Shown: positions 46,164 to 56,406, numbered from the stretch's first letter. The stretch is DNA of 64,000 bases from Methylocystis sp. B8 (GCF_005771425.1 NZ_VBTZ01000005.1:124001-188000), one strand, 5' to 3'. Notes: a model not told the origin generated them from the sequence alone. Program-made: numbers and translations.

Positions 46164-46880
46164 ATGAGCGATCATATTGTTAAATCCTACGACCGCGACC
46201 TGGAGGCGCTCGGACGCCGCATCGCCGAAATGGGCGGCGTGGCGGAAAAAATGCTGGCTGAAGCGATGGACGCCCTGTCGACTTTCGATGTCGACCTCGC
46301 CCATCGCGTCGTTTCAAGCGATCCGCGGCTCGATGCGCTTCAGCGCGAAATCGAGGAAAACGCCATCCTCACCATCGCCCGCAGACAGCCGCTGGCGGTT
46401 GACTTGCGCGAATGCATCGCCGCGATCCGCATCTCCGGCGACATCGAGCGTGTCGGCGACCTCGCCAAGAATATCGCCAAGCGAACCCTCAAGATCGTTT
46501 CAGAGGCGCGTGTGCCGCGCGCCATTGTCGGCCTGAAATCGATGCATGAAATCGCCGCGATGCAGCTTAAGGACGCGCTCGACGCTTACGCCTTGCGCGA
46601 CACCGAACGTGCGCGCGCCGTATGGCAGAACGATTCGGATCTCGATGCGCTGGAGGATTCCGTATTTCGCGATCTCCTCACCTTCATGATGGAGGACCCG
46701 CGTAACATTTCATTCTGTACGCATCTTCTGTTCTGCTCGAAAAATCTCGAGCGGATCGGCGATCACACGACCAATATCTCGGAGACTGTCGTCTATCTCG
46801 TCACCGGGGAGTCGATGCCCACCGAGCGGCCAAAATCGCGCATCCCCGACTTCGGCGTGAAGGACGAGGCGGCGCAATGA
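46164..46880 (+). CDS. phoU: Phosphate signalling protein PhoU
   Basis: 238 residues forming two PhoU helical repeats: DRDLEALGRRIAEMGGVAEKM and SGDIERVGDLAKNIAKR in the first, NPRN-like EDPRNISFCTHLLFCSKNLERIGDHTTNISE in the second. It dampens PhoR when phosphate is high. It overlaps phoB by four bases. Confidence 0.97.
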   Translation: MSDHIVKSYDRDLEALGRRIAEMGGVAEKMLAEAMDALSTFDVDLAHRVVSSDPRLDALQREIEENAILTIARRQPLAVDLRECIAAIRISGDIERVGDLAKNIAKRTLKIVSEARVPRAIVGLKSMHEIAAMQLKDALDAYALRDTERARAVWQNDSDLDALEDSVFRDLLTFMMEDPRNISFCTHLLFCSKNLERIGDHTTNISETVVYLVTGESMPTERPKSRIPDFGVKDEAAQ

Positions 46881-47623
46881 ATGAAGTAAATACCGCCATA
46901 CAGCGCAGTAGTGGGAAGAGCGATCGCGCGCCGCGCATCCTCGTGGTTGAGGACGAGACGTCGCTCGCAACTTTGCTGGTCTATAATCTGGAAGCCGAAG
47001 GCTATCAGGTCGAGCATGTCGACAACGGTGACGAAGCCGAGCTGCGGCTCGCCGAGTCTCCGCCGGATCTTGTCATTCTCGACTGGATGCTTCCGGGCGT
47101 TTCGGGACTTGAGATCTGCCGACGCCTGCGCGCCCGCGACAACGCCAAAGACATGCCGGTGATCATGCTCACCGCGCGCGGCGAGGAAGGCGAGCGCGTG
47201 CGCGGGCTCTCAGTCGGCGCCGACGACTATGTCGTCAAGCCATTTTCGACACCAGAGTTGATGGCGCGGGTGCGCGCATTGCTCCGCCGGGCGCGGCCCG
47301 AGCGCGTCGCGTCACGGCTGACGCTGGGCGACATTGATCTCGACCGCGACACGCGTCGCGTGCGGCGATCGGGGCGCGAAATTCACCTCGGCCCGACGGA
47401 ATTCCGGCTGCTCGAATATTTTATGGAAAAGCCAGGGCGCGTCTTCACCCGCGCGCAGCTGCTTGACAGCGTCTGGGGCATGTCGGCGGAGATCGACGAA
47501 CGTACGGTCGACGTCCATGTCGGACGATTGCGCAAGGCGCTGATCCGCGGCCGTGAGAAGGATCCGATCCGCACTGTGCGCGGGGCCGGCTATTCCTTTG
47601 ACGAGACTTTCGGACAGGAGTGA
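46877..47623 (+). CDS. phoB: Phosphate regulon response regulator PhoB
   Basis: 248 residues. Receiver: VEDE, D in LVILDWMLPG, VVKPFSTPEL. Winged-helix output: LGPTEFRLLEYFMEKPGRVFTR and RTVDVHVGRLRKAL...IRTVRGAGYSF. The first 20 residues are an extra polar tail. It should bind the repeats at 42188-42228. It ends the pst operon. Confidence 0.97.
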   Translation: MNEVNTAIQRSSGKSDRAPRILVVEDETSLATLLVYNLEAEGYQVEHVDNGDEAELRLAESPPDLVILDWMLPGVSGLEICRRLRARDNAKDMPVIMLTARGEEGERVRGLSVGADDYVVKPFSTPELMARVRALLRRARPERVASRLTLGDIDLDRDTRRVRRSGREIHLGPTEFRLLEYFMEKPGRVFTRAQLLDSVWGMSAEIDERTVDVHVGRLRKALIRGREKDPIRTVRGAGYSFDETFGQE

Positions 47624-47640
47624 CCGGACCGCCGCGGCGG

Positions 47641-48159
47641 TTACGCGTAGCGCTGCGTCCTCAACTGATCCCGCGCACGGCGGCGATCATGCGCAGGCTG
47701 ATAAGCGACGCGCGCGTGATAGGCGCAGTAGGGGCCGCCGCCGACCGTCGACTTGCCGCCGCAGAAGCGGAATTCCGGCGACGTCGGATCGCCCATCGGC
47801 CACCGGCACATGGATTCACGCAGCTCCATGAGCGTGACGCGCTCCGAGATCGGGATGACCACTTCTTCTTCCGGCGCAAGCCGCGGCGACGCGAGCGCAT
47901 GAGGCGCAAAAGCGAGCGCCAAATTGCCATGCGAAGAGACGCCGTTCATACGCGGCTGAATCTGGCGAGGCGCCTTGGCGACGCGCGGACGCTGCGCGCT
48001 CACCGTTTTGGCGCGCTCGGCAAGCCCCAAACGGTGGATCTTGCCGATCACGGCGTTGCGGGTGATGCCGGGTCCGAGTTCAGCCGCCACTTGGCTGGCG
48101 CTCAGGCCGTCGCTCCAAAGCTTGCGGAGCAGTTCGACGCGTTCGTCGGTCCATGACAT
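47641..48159 (-). CDS. gcrA: Cell-cycle regulator GcrA
   Basis: 172 residues. The N-terminal DNA-binding helices MSWTDERVELLRKLWSDGL, SASQVAAELGPGITRNAVIG and KIHRLGL are highly characteristic; the C-terminal CRWPMGDPTSPEFRFCG...PYCAYH is the conserved Cys/His region. GcrA acts with sigma-70 at CcrM-methylated GANTC promoters. It is convergent with phoB (17 bases) and divergent from argD. Confidence 0.96.
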   Translation of the reverse strand: MSWTDERVELLRKLWSDGLSASQVAAELGPGITRNAVIGKIHRLGLAERAKTVSAQRPRVAKAPRQIQPRMNGVSSHGNLALAFAPHALASPRLAPEEEVVIPISERVTLMELRESMCRWPMGDPTSPEFRFCGGKSTVGGGPYCAYHARVAYQPAHDRRRARDQLRTQRYA

Positions 48160-48562
48160 TAGGCTTCTCCATTCTTTCGGGTCGAGCGCGGGTCAGAGTT
48201 TCTTCCGACTGCAGCGCAGGCCTGAAGCCCAGCAGCGATGTGACGCGCATCAACACTCGAGAGAACGCGCCCAAACAACGACGCGGGCGCCGACTAGAAA
48301 CTCACTATTTACTTTGAATCACGCGCGAGTCGCGCTGGCAAGCGCGCGCAGGCGTTCTCAACAGCCTTTCACCGCGACTGTGGTCTCCAGGACTCACTTT
48401 GTTCCAGGCGCGCGAGGCTTCAACGCCCCATGATCGCGGGGCTTCATGGATTTGACCGCGCGGGGCGGGGCGCTTAAAATCCCGCCAGATGCCGCCCTCA
48501 AAAGGGCGGCGCTTTGTTTTTCGAGCTTCCAAAACCACCGACGGGAGCATGGAGCAGGGCTT
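48160..48562. other. 403-base divergent interval between gcrA and argD
   Basis: Holds the promoters of both genes. GANTC sites occur at 48316 (GAATC) and 48391 (GACTC), compatible with CcrM/GcrA control. A plus-strand terminator-like hairpin is at 48491, preceded by a 15-codon frame (48430-48477). I see no tRNA or repeat. Confidence 0.45.
48491..48521 (+). terminator. Terminator-like hairpin in the argD leader
   Basis: GCCGCCCT at 48491-48498, loop CAAA, AGGGCGGC at 48503-48510, then GCTTTGTTTTT. It points along the plus strand and lies 30 bases before the argD ribosome site, with no upstream plus-strand gene to terminate. GGGGCGG near 48462 could pair with CCGCCCT instead, which would break the hairpin. 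This is the layout of an attenuator or of a short RNA. Confidence 0.6.
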
Positions 48563-49759
48563 TTGACGTCAGCGCTTTATCCGACCTATCCGCGCGCCGA
48601 TCTCACGTTCAAACATGGCGAGGGCGCGTGGCTGACTGCGGAAAACGGCGACCGCTATCTCGACTTCAGCGCGGGCGTCGCCGTGCTGTCGCTCGGCCAT
48701 AATCATCCGCATCTCGTCGAAACCTTAAAGCGCGCGGCCGAAGAGCCCTGGCACGTTTCCAATCTTTTCCGTATCCCGCAGGCCGAGCGTCTGGCGCAGC
48801 GGCTCTGCGAGGCGACATTCGCTGAGCTCGTTTTTTTCACCAATTCCGGCGCGGAAGCGGTGGAATGCGCGATCAAGACCGCGCGCAAGTTTCACGCAGT
48901 CAACGGCAGGTCGGAACGCTATCGCCTGATCACCTTCGAAGGCGCTTTCCATGGCCGCACGCTCGCGACGATCGCCGCAGGGGGCAACGCCAAATATCTT
49001 GACGGCTTCGGGCCCCCCGTCGACGGCTTCGATCAAGTTCCATTCGGCGATTACGACGCCGTCGAGGCGGCGATCACGCAAGAAACGGCGGGCGTGCTGC
49101 TCGAACCCATTCAGGGAGAGGGCGGCCTGCGCGTTTTTGCGCCCTCCTTCCTCACGCGGCTGCGGGCGCTTTGCGATGCGCGCGGGCTGTTGCTCGTTGT
49201 TGACGAAGTGCAATGCGGCGTCGGCCGCACCGGCAAGTTTCTCGCCTGCGAACATGCCGGCGTCGCGCCTGATATTGCGGCCCTCGCCAAGGGGCTCGGC
49301 GGCGGCTTTCCGCTCGGCGCTTGCCTCGCGACGCGTGAGGCGGCCAAAGGCATGACGCTCGGCGCGCATGGCTCGACGTTCGGCGGCAACCCTTTGGCGA
49401 CGGCGGTGAGCGGCGCCGTTCTCGACGTCGTGCTCGAGGATGGCTTCATGGCGCGGGTCGCGCGTCTCGGCGCGTTGCTGCGCCAGCGGCTTGCTGAACT
49501 CGAGGACCGCTATCCGTCGCTCATCGAAGAGATTCGCGGCGAGGGTCTGATGTTCGGCCTCAAGACGAAGATCCCAAACGCCGACTTCGCCGCCGCTGCG
49601 CGCGCCGAAGGCCTGTTGACTGTGCTCGCCGGCGACAATGTCGTGCGGCTGTTGCCGCCGCTCATCATCGATGAGAGCGATATCGCGGCGGCGACTTCCC
49701 GCCTGGCCGCCGCCTGCGCCAGGCTCGCCGCGCCCGCAGAAAAGCTCGGAGCCGCGTGA
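48563..49759 (+). CDS. argD: Acetylornithine aminotransferase
   Basis: 398 residues from TTG 48563, with GGAGCAGGG upstream; longer frames run through the terminator hairpin and are rejected. Class III aminotransferase motifs: [40 protein letters not shown] and the PLP lysine in [16 protein letters not shown]. It works in arginine synthesis (and possibly lysine as DapC). argF follows with a base of overlap. Confidence 0.95.
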   Translation: MTSALYPTYPRADLTFKHGEGAWLTAENGDRYLDFSAGVAVLSLGHNHPHLVETLKRAAEEPWHVSNLFRIPQAERLAQRLCEATFAELVFFTNSGAEAVECAIKTARKFHAVNGRSERYRLITFEGAFHGRTLATIAAGGNAKYLDGFGPPVDGFDQVPFGDYDAVEAAITQETAGVLLEPIQGEGGLRVFAPSFLTRLRALCDARGLLLVVDEVQCGVGRTGKFLACEHAGVAPDIAALAKGLGGGFPLGACLATREAAKGMTLGAHGSTFGGNPLATAVSGAVLDVVLEDGFMARVARLGALLRQRLAELEDRYPSLIEEIRGEGLMFGLKTKIPNADFAAAARAEGLLTVLAGDNVVRLLPPLIIDESDIAAATSRLAAACARLAAPAEKLGAA

Positions 49760-50703
49760 TGACCGCCCATTCGCTGACGCGGCCGCGCAGCTTTCTCGAT
49801 CTTGCCGATCACTCCGGCGAAGAGCTGCGCCGCATTCTCGATCTCGCCAAGTCGCTCAAGGCGCGGCGCGTGAGAGGCGCGGAGCCCACCGAACGGCCAC
49901 TGGCCGGCAAATATCTCGGCATGGTGTTCGACAAGCCGTCAACCCGCACGCGCGTCTCCTTTGACATCGCGATGCGCGAGCTCGGCGGCGAGACGATCAT
50001 GCTGACGGGCGCCGAAATGCAGCTTGGCCGTGGTGAAACCATCGCCGACACGGCGCGCGTGCTATCGCGTTTCCTCGACGCGGTCATGGTGCGAATTCTC
50101 TCGCACCATGATCTAATGGAGCTGGCGCGTTTCGGCAATCTGCCGGTCATCAACGGGCTGACCAAGCAGTCGCATCCCTGCCAGGTGATGGCGGACGTTT
50201 TGACCTTCGAGGAACATCTCGGCCCGATCGAAGGGCGGACGGTGGCCTGGAGCGGCGACGCCAATAATGTGCTCACCAGCTTGGTGCACGCCGCAGGCCG
50301 CCTGGGCTTTACGATCAATGTGGCGACGCCAGCGGATTTCGCGCCCTCGGAAGCGCTCGTCAGCTGGGCGAAAGCCAATGGCGCGAAGATGAATATGACG
50401 CGCGACGCCTATGAGGCGGTGGCGGGCGCCGACGCCGTGATTACGGATTGCTGGGTGTCGATGGGCGATGCGGACGAGGAGCAGCGCCGGGCGGCGCTCG
50501 CGCCTTATCAGGTCGACTCGAAACTGATGCGCGCGGCCGCGAAGCACGCGATCTTCATGCATTGTCTGCCGGCGCATCGCGGCGAGGAGGTCGCCGCCGA
50601 AGTGATCGACGGGCCGCAGTCGGTCGTCTTTGACGAAGCCGAGAACCGCCTTCACGCCCAGAAGGGCGTGCTGTGCTGGTGTCTCGCGCCGGGGCAGGTC
50701 TGA
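49759..50703 (+). CDS. argF: Ornithine carbamoyltransferase
   Basis: 314 residues. Carbamoyl-phosphate motif [28 protein letters not shown], and [11 protein letters not shown] identify OTCase. It starts at the ATG overlapping the argD stop (TGATG) and ends overlapping hslO in the same way. It makes citrulline for the ArgG/ArgH steps. Confidence 0.96.
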   Translation: MTAHSLTRPRSFLDLADHSGEELRRILDLAKSLKARRVRGAEPTERPLAGKYLGMVFDKPSTRTRVSFDIAMRELGGETIMLTGAEMQLGRGETIADTARVLSRFLDAVMVRILSHHDLMELARFGNLPVINGLTKQSHPCQVMADVLTFEEHLGPIEGRTVAWSGDANNVLTSLVHAAGRLGFTINVATPADFAPSEALVSWAKANGAKMNMTRDAYEAVAGADAVITDCWVSMGDADEEQRRAALAPYQVDSKLMRAAAKHAIFMHCLPAHRGEEVAAEVIDGPQSVVFDEAENRLHAQKGVLCWCLAPGQV

Positions 50704-51671
50704 TGCCGCAAGGCGGGGACCCGCCGCCAAGCCGGCCAGTCGCGCTTCATTCCGAAGATGACCGGGTTCTGCCCTTCGCGGTCGAAGCGCTCGACCTGCG
50801 CGGCCGAGTCGTGCGTCTTGGGCCCACGGTCAATTCCATCCTGAGTCATTACGCCTATCCGCCGCAGGTCGCGCGTCTGCTCGGCGAAGCGGTGGCGCTC
50901 GCCGCGCTGCTTGGCTCGATCCTCGAATCTCACGGCCGTTTTCAGCTGCAAACGCGCAGCGACGGTCCGGTCGACATGCTTGTCGTCGACTATGACGCGC
51001 CGGGGAAACTGCGCGGCTTCGCGCGTTTCGACGCGGATCAGGTCGCTGAAATGCGCGACGCTTCGCCTGCGGCGCTCTTCGGACGCGGCCATCTCGCGCT
51101 CACCATCGAACGTGAGGAAGACGCTGCGCGCTATCAGGGAGTCGTGCCGCTCGAAGGTGAAAGCCTCGCCGAGGCGGCGCATATCTATTTTAGGCAATCG
51201 GAGCAGATCCCGTCCTTTGTCAGATTAGCCGTCGCGGAAATCGTTACGCCGCAGGGCCGGAGCTGGCGCGCTGGCGGACTGCTCCTGCAATATTTGCCGC
51301 CCGGCGGCGCGCGCGCGCGCGACCTTCATCCAGGCGACGCGCCTGAGGGCGTGGAGGAGCTTTTAGAAGAAAATGATCATTGGACCGAGGGCCAGGCGCT
51401 CGCCGCCACTCTCGAAGACCATGAACTCGTCGATCCGGCGCTATCTGGCGAGCGCCTGCTCTATCGGCTCTTCCACGAGCGCGGCGTCAAAGTTTTCGCT
51501 GAACGCGCGGTCGAAGAATTCTGCCGCTGCTCGCGCGAGCGCATCGACAAGCTCTTGAAGAGCTTCTCCCCGCAAGAGCGACACGACATGATCGGCGACG
51601 ACGGCCGCATCGGGGTCACCTGCGAATTCTGCGGCACGCTGCGAAGCTTCGACCCCGCCGATTTCGACTGA
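50703..51671 (+). CDS. hslO: Redox-regulated chaperone Hsp33
   Basis: 322 residues from MPQGGDPP. The C-terminal zinc-redox switch is visible as FCRCSR and GVTCEFCGTL (CxC and CxxC). The N-terminal segment NSILSHYAYPPQVARLLGEAVALAALLGS is typical. It holds unfolding proteins under oxidative stress. The argD-argF-hslO order is common in Rhizobiales. The ATG overlaps the argF stop. Confidence 0.95.
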   Translation: MPQGGDPPPSRPVALHSEDDRVLPFAVEALDLRGRVVRLGPTVNSILSHYAYPPQVARLLGEAVALAALLGSILESHGRFQLQTRSDGPVDMLVVDYDAPGKLRGFARFDADQVAEMRDASPAALFGRGHLALTIEREEDAARYQGVVPLEGESLAEAAHIYFRQSEQIPSFVRLAVAEIVTPQGRSWRAGGLLLQYLPPGGARARDLHPGDAPEGVEELLEENDHWTEGQALAATLEDHELVDPALSGERLLYRLFHERGVKVFAERAVEEFCRCSRERIDKLLKSFSPQERHDMIGDDGRIGVTCEFCGTLRSFDPADFD

Positions 51672-51689
51672 GCAGCGCGGAGCAAAGCA

Positions 51690-52400
51690 ATGTCCGCTGA
51701 ATTTATCTTTCCGCCGCCGCCTTGCCCAAGCGTCGCCATCGCGCAAGACGCGCGGCGATTTCCGGTGCGGCGGATATTCTGCATTGCGCTGAATTACGCT
51801 GCGCATGCCCGCGAGATGGGAAAGGAGCCGGCGAAGGATGCAAGCGCCGAGCCGCCTTTCTTCTTCACCAAACCCGCCGACGCCATCGTCGAGAGCGGCG
51901 CGACGATTCCCTATCCGACGCTGACGCACGATCTTCACCACGAGATCGAACTGGTTGCGGCGCTGGGCCGCGGGGGCGCCGATATATCCGCCGCTCGGGC
52001 GCTCGACTGCATCTTCGGCTATGCCGCCGGGATCGACCTGACGCGGCGCGATCTGCAAACGGCGGCGCGCAGCTCGGGCCGGCCGTGGGACATGTCAAAA
52101 GGCTTCGATCATTCCGCGCCGATCGGCGCAATCCGCCCCGTCGCGGCTATGGGCCATCATCCGACGCGCGGGCGCATCTCGCTTTCCGTCAACGGCGTCC
52201 TTCGCCAGGCGGGCGATCTCAGCGATCTCATTTGGAGCGTTCCCCAAATCATCGCGGCGCTTTCGCGCAATGTCGCGCTCGCGCCCGGCGATCTCATCTT
52301 CACCGGCACGCCTTCGGGCGTCGGACCGCTTCTCCCCGGCGACCTGGTCGAAGGCGAGGTCGAGCATGTCGGCTCCGTGGCCGTAAGCATCGAAAAATAG
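51690..52400 (+). CDS. Fumarylacetoacetate hydrolase family protein
   Basis: 236 residues. FCIALNYAAHAREMGKE, FFFTKPADAIVESGATIPYP, HHEIELVAALG with metal glutamates, YAAGIDLTRRDLQ and TGTPSGVGPL give the FAH-family C-terminal domain. Members hydrolyse or decarboxylate 2-oxo acids such as acylpyruvates. The exact substrate is not evident. It follows hslO by 18 bases. Confidence 0.9.
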   Translation: MSAEFIFPPPPCPSVAIAQDARRFPVRRIFCIALNYAAHAREMGKEPAKDASAEPPFFFTKPADAIVESGATIPYPTLTHDLHHEIELVAALGRGGADISAARALDCIFGYAAGIDLTRRDLQTAARSSGRPWDMSKGFDHSAPIGAIRPVAAMGHHPTRGRISLSVNGVLRQAGDLSDLIWSVPQIIAALSRNVALAPGDLIFTGTPSGVGPLLPGDLVEGEVEHVGSVAVSIEK

Positions 52401-52518
52401 GGCAGGTTGCGCCGGGCCTGCAAACCCGGCTATTTGCAGAAGCGTGAAACGCCTTCGCGCGATCTTTCGCAACCGTCGTTGCGCCTCTGCCGAGCCGTCG
52501 GCGCGCGAGGCTCTGGGC

Positions 52519-54015
52519 ATGCCGGTCAATCTCGACCCTGAAAACTGGGACGAATTTCGCGCCGAGAGCCATCGCGCGCTCGACACGATGCTCGACTATC
52601 TGCGCGCGATCCGCGAGCGTCCGGTCTGGACCGAGCCGAGTGAAGAGGCGCGGGCGCGCTTCAAACGCGCCCTTCCTCAAGAGGGACGCGACCTGTCCGC
52701 CGTGCTTGAGGATTTCGATCGCTATATCAAGCCGTTCGCGACCGGAAACACCCACCCGATGTTCATGGGCTGGGCGCAAGGGGCGGGCACGCCGGCCGGA
52801 ATGATCGCCGAAATGCTCGCCGCCGGCATGAATTCGAACTGCGGCGGACGCAATCACATCGCGATCGACGTCGAGCGCCAGATCGCCGCCTGGATGGCCG
52901 AGGCCTTCGGCTTTCCGCCTGACGCCAGCGGCATTTTCGTCACCGGGACGTCGATCGCCAATTTCCTTTGCCTGCTCGTCGCGCGCGACCAGGCCTATGG
53001 CGACAGGGACGTGCGGCTCAACGGTCTTTGCGCGCAATCGGGCCAGCTTATCGCCTATGCGTCGCGCGAAGCGCATAATTGCGTCCGCCAAGCGATGGAG
53101 CTCGCCGGACTCGGCGCACGACATCTGCGCCTCATTCCCTCTGACGAGCGACGAGCGATGAAGATCGCCGATCTTCGTCACGCCATCGCCGCCGACCGCG
53201 CGGCGGGCTTCAGGCCGTTCTTGATCGTCGGCACGGCGGGAACGGTCGACACCGGCGCGATCGATCGTCTCGACCGGCTCGCGGACGTCGCGCACAGCGA
53301 AGACATGTGGTTTCACGTCGACGGGGCCTTCGGCGCGCTGGCTGCGCTCTCTCCCACGCTCAAGCCCATGGTCAAAGGGCTGGAGCGCGCCGACAGCGTC
53401 GCCTTCGATTTCCACAAATGGCTACACGTCCCTTATGACGCAGGCTTCTTTCTGGTGCGCGACAGGGAGGCGCATAAGCGCGCCTTCGCCGCCAACGCCG
53501 CCTATCTGTCTCGCGCGCCGCGAGGCCTCGCGGCCGGCGATTCCTGGCCCTGCGATCTCGGCCCAGACCTTTCGCGCGGCTTTCGCGCCCTCAAAGCCTG
53601 GTTCACCATCGAAACCTTCGGCGCCAAGCGTCTCGGCCAATGTGTCGAGCAGACCTGCCGCATGGCGAAGCGTCTCGAGGCGTGGATCGCGCAATCGGAC
53701 GCTTTCGTGCTGCGCGCGCCGGTGACGCTCAATATCGTCTGCTTCGGCGTCAAAGACGATGAGGATGGGTCTCTCGCGCGCGAAATCGTCATGGAGCTGC
53801 ATGAGCGCGGGGAAGCGGCGCCGTCGCTGACCATCCTCGATGGGGTTCCGGCGATCCGCGCCGCAATTATCAATCATCGGACCGAGGCGCGCGACATCGA
53901 CGCCTTTACCGAGTTTTTGAAGGCGGCGCTTCGTCGCGCGCGCAAGGAGCCGCATGATTTCGGCGCCGTCGTCGAGCCGCACGGACCGGGCAAGACCCGG
54001 CTATCCGAGGATTGA
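52519..54015 (+). CDS. Group II pyridoxal-dependent decarboxylase (aromatic-L-amino-acid type)
   Basis: 498 residues from MPVNLDPENW; a GTG at 52444 would add 25 residues. VGTAGTVDTGAIDRL, WFHVDGAFGA and the PLP lysine in FDFHKWLHVPYDAGFF are diagnostic. THPMFMGWAQGAGTPAGM and GGRNHIAIDVERQI resemble aromatic amino-acid or glutamate/tyrosine decarboxylases. It yields an amine and CO2 from an amino acid; which one cannot be read from the sequence. No transporter partner is adjacent. Confidence 0.88.
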   Translation: MPVNLDPENWDEFRAESHRALDTMLDYLRAIRERPVWTEPSEEARARFKRALPQEGRDLSAVLEDFDRYIKPFATGNTHPMFMGWAQGAGTPAGMIAEMLAAGMNSNCGGRNHIAIDVERQIAAWMAEAFGFPPDASGIFVTGTSIANFLCLLVARDQAYGDRDVRLNGLCAQSGQLIAYASREAHNCVRQAMELAGLGARHLRLIPSDERRAMKIADLRHAIAADRAAGFRPFLIVGTAGTVDTGAIDRLDRLADVAHSEDMWFHVDGAFGALAALSPTLKPMVKGLERADSVAFDFHKWLHVPYDAGFFLVRDREAHKRAFAANAAYLSRAPRGLAAGDSWPCDLGPDLSRGFRALKAWFTIETFGAKRLGQCVEQTCRMAKRLEAWIAQSDAFVLRAPVTLNIVCFGVKDDEDGSLAREIVMELHERGEAAPSLTILDGVPAIRAAIINHRTEARDIDAFTEFLKAALRRARKEPHDFGAVVEPHGPGKTRLSED

Positions 54016-54079
54016 CGCCGCGCTATCGTAAGCCTGTGATCTTTCGATCGGTTTTTTACGTCTTCCAGTGAGCGCAGCC

Positions 54080-55165
54080 ATGACCTTAGACCGCCTCGCA
54101 CAAGCGCCGCACGTCGGCATTCCCGGATGTCTTTGGTTCGTGCGGTTTAACGAGGCCGGCGAAGCCGAGCCCGGAACGATCGAAGATTTCGAAAACATCG
54201 GAGCCCCGCGCGAGGGTTTCTTGTGGCTGCACATGGACCTTGCCGACGTGCGCGCGCGCCCGCTGTTGACGCGCATTGCGGCGCTTTCCGAAGACGCGCG
54301 CGACTCGCTTTGCGATCCGGTCGATCACCAGCATCTCGAATATTCGGAGGGAATCGTCAGCGGCGCCCTGCTCGATTACGAGCGCGACCTTGGTGGGCCG
54401 ACGTCGCGCACCGACTATGTCCGCTTCGCTTCGGGCGCGAGCTTCTTCATCAGCGCGCGGCGCCTGCCGATGGACAGCATCGAGGCGACGCACATCGCCG
54501 TCAATCGCGGCGCGCGCCTTACGTCGCCGATCCATCTGTTCGAACTGCTGACCGATGCGCTGATCGACGGGCTGGCGCGAAAAGCGGCCGAACTTGGCGC
54601 GGCCTTCGATCGCGTCGAGGACCGCATCATCGATCAGCGCGGCCGCCAAGCACGGCCCGCGCTCAGCGCCGCGCGGCGTGACGCGGTGCGCCTCGCGCGT
54701 CAGATCAGCGGCCTTTCGGCGACCGTGGCGCGACTCGAAACCATCGAGGAGGAGGTCGGCGAACAGCGGGATAACGACCTGCGCGACGCCGCTGCGCGGC
54801 TCGTTCAACACGCAAGCGCGTTGACCCAGGATGTGACGAGCCTTCAAGAGCGCGCCCGCCTCCTGCAAGACGAGCTTAACGCGCTCCTGAGCCTGGAAAC
54901 TAACGATCGGCTCTATGTGTTGACCTTGACCACGATGCTGTTGCTGCCCGCGACCTTCGTCACTGGCTATTTCGGCATGAATACCAGAAATCTGCTCTTC
55001 TCGGAAACCGAAAACGGCACGCTTTACGCCACGATTCTTTGCGTCCTGGCCTCGGCGACGGCGCTTTTCCTCATGCGTCGCTGGGGTCTTGCGGGCGCGC
55101 CTGAGGGCGAGGAGCAAAGGCCGAGGGGGGGGCGTCCGGATCGGCCCGCGGACAGGAGTTTTTGA
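54080..55165 (+). CDS. CorA/ZntB-type divalent metal transporter
   Basis: 361 residues from MTLDRLAQAPH (a GTG at 54068 is possible). A soluble helical body leads to two C-terminal membrane segments: LTLTTMLLLPATFVTGYFGMNT, which carries the GMN signature, and TILCVLASATALFLMRRWGL. The YFGMNT ending and the ARL-rich helices suggest ZntB-like export or Mg/Ni/Co transport. The tail is basic and Pro/Gly-rich. Confidence 0.9.
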   Translation: MTLDRLAQAPHVGIPGCLWFVRFNEAGEAEPGTIEDFENIGAPREGFLWLHMDLADVRARPLLTRIAALSEDARDSLCDPVDHQHLEYSEGIVSGALLDYERDLGGPTSRTDYVRFASGASFFISARRLPMDSIEATHIAVNRGARLTSPIHLFELLTDALIDGLARKAAELGAAFDRVEDRIIDQRGRQARPALSAARRDAVRLARQISGLSATVARLETIEEEVGEQRDNDLRDAAARLVQHASALTQDVTSLQERARLLQDELNALLSLETNDRLYVLTLTTMLLLPATFVTGYFGMNTRNLLFSETENGTLYATILCVLASATALFLMRRWGLAGAPEGEEQRPRGGRPDRPADRSF

Positions 55166-55268
55166 CGTTCGCTTCGTAATTGGCGGGGTTTACAGGCGTG
55201 CGCCTGACGCCTAGTTTCCGCGCCGACTGCGGCGCAAGGCCGCTTCGAACAACTCCATTGGGAAGATC

Positions 55269-56400
55269 ATGCGCGCCGAACCGCTAGCGCTGAAAGCCGA
55301 CATCGAGCAGTCCATCGGACTGCTGAGGAGGCATCTTTGACGTCGATACGTCTCAACGTCGTCTTGCCGAACTAAACGTCCGGGCGGAAGATCCCGCGCT
55401 CTGGAACGACCCCGAAGCCGCGCAGAAAGTTATGCGCGAGCGCACCCAGCTTGAAGAGCAGATTGGCGCGCTCTCAAGTCTTGTGCGCGAACTCGATGAC
55501 GCGCTGACGCTCGTCGAGCTCGGCCAGTCCGAGGACGACCCTGACACTGAAAAAGAAGGCGTCGACGCGCTCAAAAGCGTCTTGAAGCAAGCGCGCGCCC
55601 GCCAGATCGAAGCGCTTTTTTCCGGCGAAGCGGATGCCAACGACACTTTTATCGAGGTACATTCGGGCGCCGGCGGCACCGAGAGCCAGGATTGGGCGCG
55701 CATGCTTTTCCGCATGTACGCCCGCTGGGGCGAGCGTCATAAATTCAAGGTCGAAGTCATCGAGGAGACGCCGGGCGAAGAGGCCGGCATCAAATCGGGC
55801 ACCATTCTGGTTAAAGGCCACAACGCCCATGGCTGGGCGAAGACTGAATCGGGCGTACATCGCCTCGTGCGCATCTCGCCTTTTGATTCCAACGCCCGCC
55901 GCCACACCAGCTTCGCCTCCGTGTGGGTCTATCCCGTTGTCGACGACAGGATTGAGGTGAACGTCAATGAATCCGACTGCCGTATAGACACGTATCGATC
56001 GTCAGGCGCCGGCGGTCAGCACGTTAATACGACGGATTCCGCGATCCGCATCACCCATCTTCCGACCGGCATCGTCGTCGCCTGTCAGGCCGAGCGCTCG
56101 CAGCACAAGAACCGAGCGACCGCTTGGAACATGCTGCGCGCCCGGCTCTATGAACTTGAGATCGAAAAGCGCGAGGCGGAGGCCAATAAGGTCGCGGCGT
56201 CGAAAACCGAAATCGGCTGGGGTCATCAGATCCGCAGCTATGTGCTGCAGCCCTATCAGCTGGTGAAGGATCTGCGCACCGGCTTCACGTCGGGGACGCC
56301 GTCCGGGGTCCTTGACGGCGAACTCGACGATTTCATGCAGGCCTCGCTGGCGCAGCGTATATACGGGGGCGGTCCAGAAAAGGTCGAGGACGTCGAGTAG
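55269..56400 (+). CDS. prfB: Peptide chain release factor 2, with programmed +1 frameshift
   Basis: The gene starts ATG 55269 and runs 23 codons to CTT TGA C at 55335-55341, preceded by AGGAGG at 55326-55331. This is the classical RF2 autoregulatory site: a Shine-Dalgarno-like block, CTT and UGA. After +1 slippage (skipping T 55338), reading continues from GAC 55339 to 56400, giving 376 residues. The SPF stop-recognition tripeptide (VRISPFDSNARRHTS) and GGQ motif (SGAGGQHVNTTDSAIR) are present. RF2 ends translation at UGA and UAA. Taken without the frameshift, the frame would falsely begin at 55432. Confidence 0.95.
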
Positions 56401-56406
56401 CCGCGC

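Noticed and set aside
46340-46536. Small frames inside phoU and other housekeeping genes
   Set aside because: They overlap strongly conserved genes in other frames and show no independent start signals or domains.
55432-56400. A prfB gene starting at ATG 55432
   Set aside because: The upstream codons 55269-55337 and the AGGAGG-CTT-TGA recoding site give the full RF2 N-terminus; the 55432 start would truncate a conserved domain.
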